The position numbers and the translations under genes are program-made. This document shows positions 63,867 to 64,000 of a DNA stretch of 64,000 bases, one piece after another. The stretch is from Methanobrevibacter ruminantium M1. GTDB taxonomy: Archaea > Methanobacteriota > Methanobacteria > Methanobacteriales > Methanobacteriaceae. Numbering within the stretch: position 1 is the first letter of the stretch; the number at the start of each line of letters is the position of its first letter. The DNA lies in NCBI RefSeq assembly GCF_000024185.1, contig NC_013790.1:1201501-1265500 (forward strand), in the 5' to 3' direction. The notes beneath the pieces were generated by a model. It worked only from the letters and a program-made list of their open reading frames with translations. It was not told the origin of the DNA and made no database searches.

Positions 63867-64000
63867 TCTCTTTTTAATCTTTTAACCCATCTTTTTATTT
63901 TTTTTTAAACTTTTATTCTTATTTTATTTTTTATTCAAGCTCTTTTTCATTTAGAATTTTTTAGACATTTAAAACTTTATCTGCTTTTTTTTAAGATTTT

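Noticed and set aside
1-64000. tRNA or rRNA genes
   Set aside because: No GC-rich stretch with a TPsiC-type GGTTCRA arm and matching acceptor stem was found by eye; a tRNAscan-SE run would settle it.

Overview
The window is very AT-rich DNA from a methanogenic archaeon of the order Methanobacteriales, most likely a Methanobrevibacter-type gut or rumen methanogen. The reasons are archaeal-type information genes (glycerol-1-phosphate dehydrogenase, archaeal-type ProS and MetG, PriS/PriL primase), coenzyme F420 genes (CofC, a CofE-family protein), UPF0179 and other methanogen families, a giant adhesin-like protein, and GGTG/GGAG ribosome binding sites. I saw no tRNA, rRNA or CRISPR array.

Layout. 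1-4.2 kb: the 3' part of dapL (cut by the window edge), then four acidic orphan proteins of about 180-226 residues, two of which end inside short tandem repeats. 4.6-7.2 kb: purA and, on the other strand, a CofE-family ligase. 7.6-8.0 kb: a stand-alone zinc ribbon/HTH protein like the N-terminus of IS1595-type transposases. 8.7-11.7 kb: a NitT/TauT-type ABC transporter (binding protein, permease, ATPase). 12-15.2 kb, minus strand: proS, cofC, thiD. 15.7-25.2 kb: egsA, a UPF0179 protein, rpiA, a flavin disulfide-reductase family protein, metG, a DUF530-like protein and an acidic HTH protein.

25.2-27.4 kb is a 2.2 kb stretch without genes but rich in small hairpins and repeated motifs. It precedes a 23 kb reading frame (27.4-50.4 kb) for a surface protein with a beta-helix half and, by my count, 54 Ig-like repeats. 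A single TGA at 42230 splits the frame. 51-64 kb holds a GlcNAc-1-P transferase family membrane protein, a 46-residue protein overlapping tail to tail with a frameshifted GNAT acetyltransferase, two pilin-like proteins, priL, a secreted protein with a possible Ntn-hydrolase domain, an Rpn-family nuclease with a small paralogue beside it, an acidic hypothetical protein, priS and a small membrane-anchored protein.

The most interesting system is at 59.0-60.7 kb. The archaeal Rpn nuclease gene has a well-spaced internal Shine-Dalgarno and ATG that would make a 91-residue C-terminal protein. Next to it is a free-standing 97-residue copy of that same part with its own strong Shine-Dalgarno, followed upstream by decayed remains of the full gene. 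This matches the nuclease/intragenic-inhibitor arrangement known for E. coli Rpn proteins. Other notable items are a pair of 3' hairpins with compensatory base changes (11742 and 13770), a dispersed intergenic element (54.45 and 60.78 kb), the hairpin array at 26.2-26.4 kb, and many short tandem repeats in intergenic DNA.
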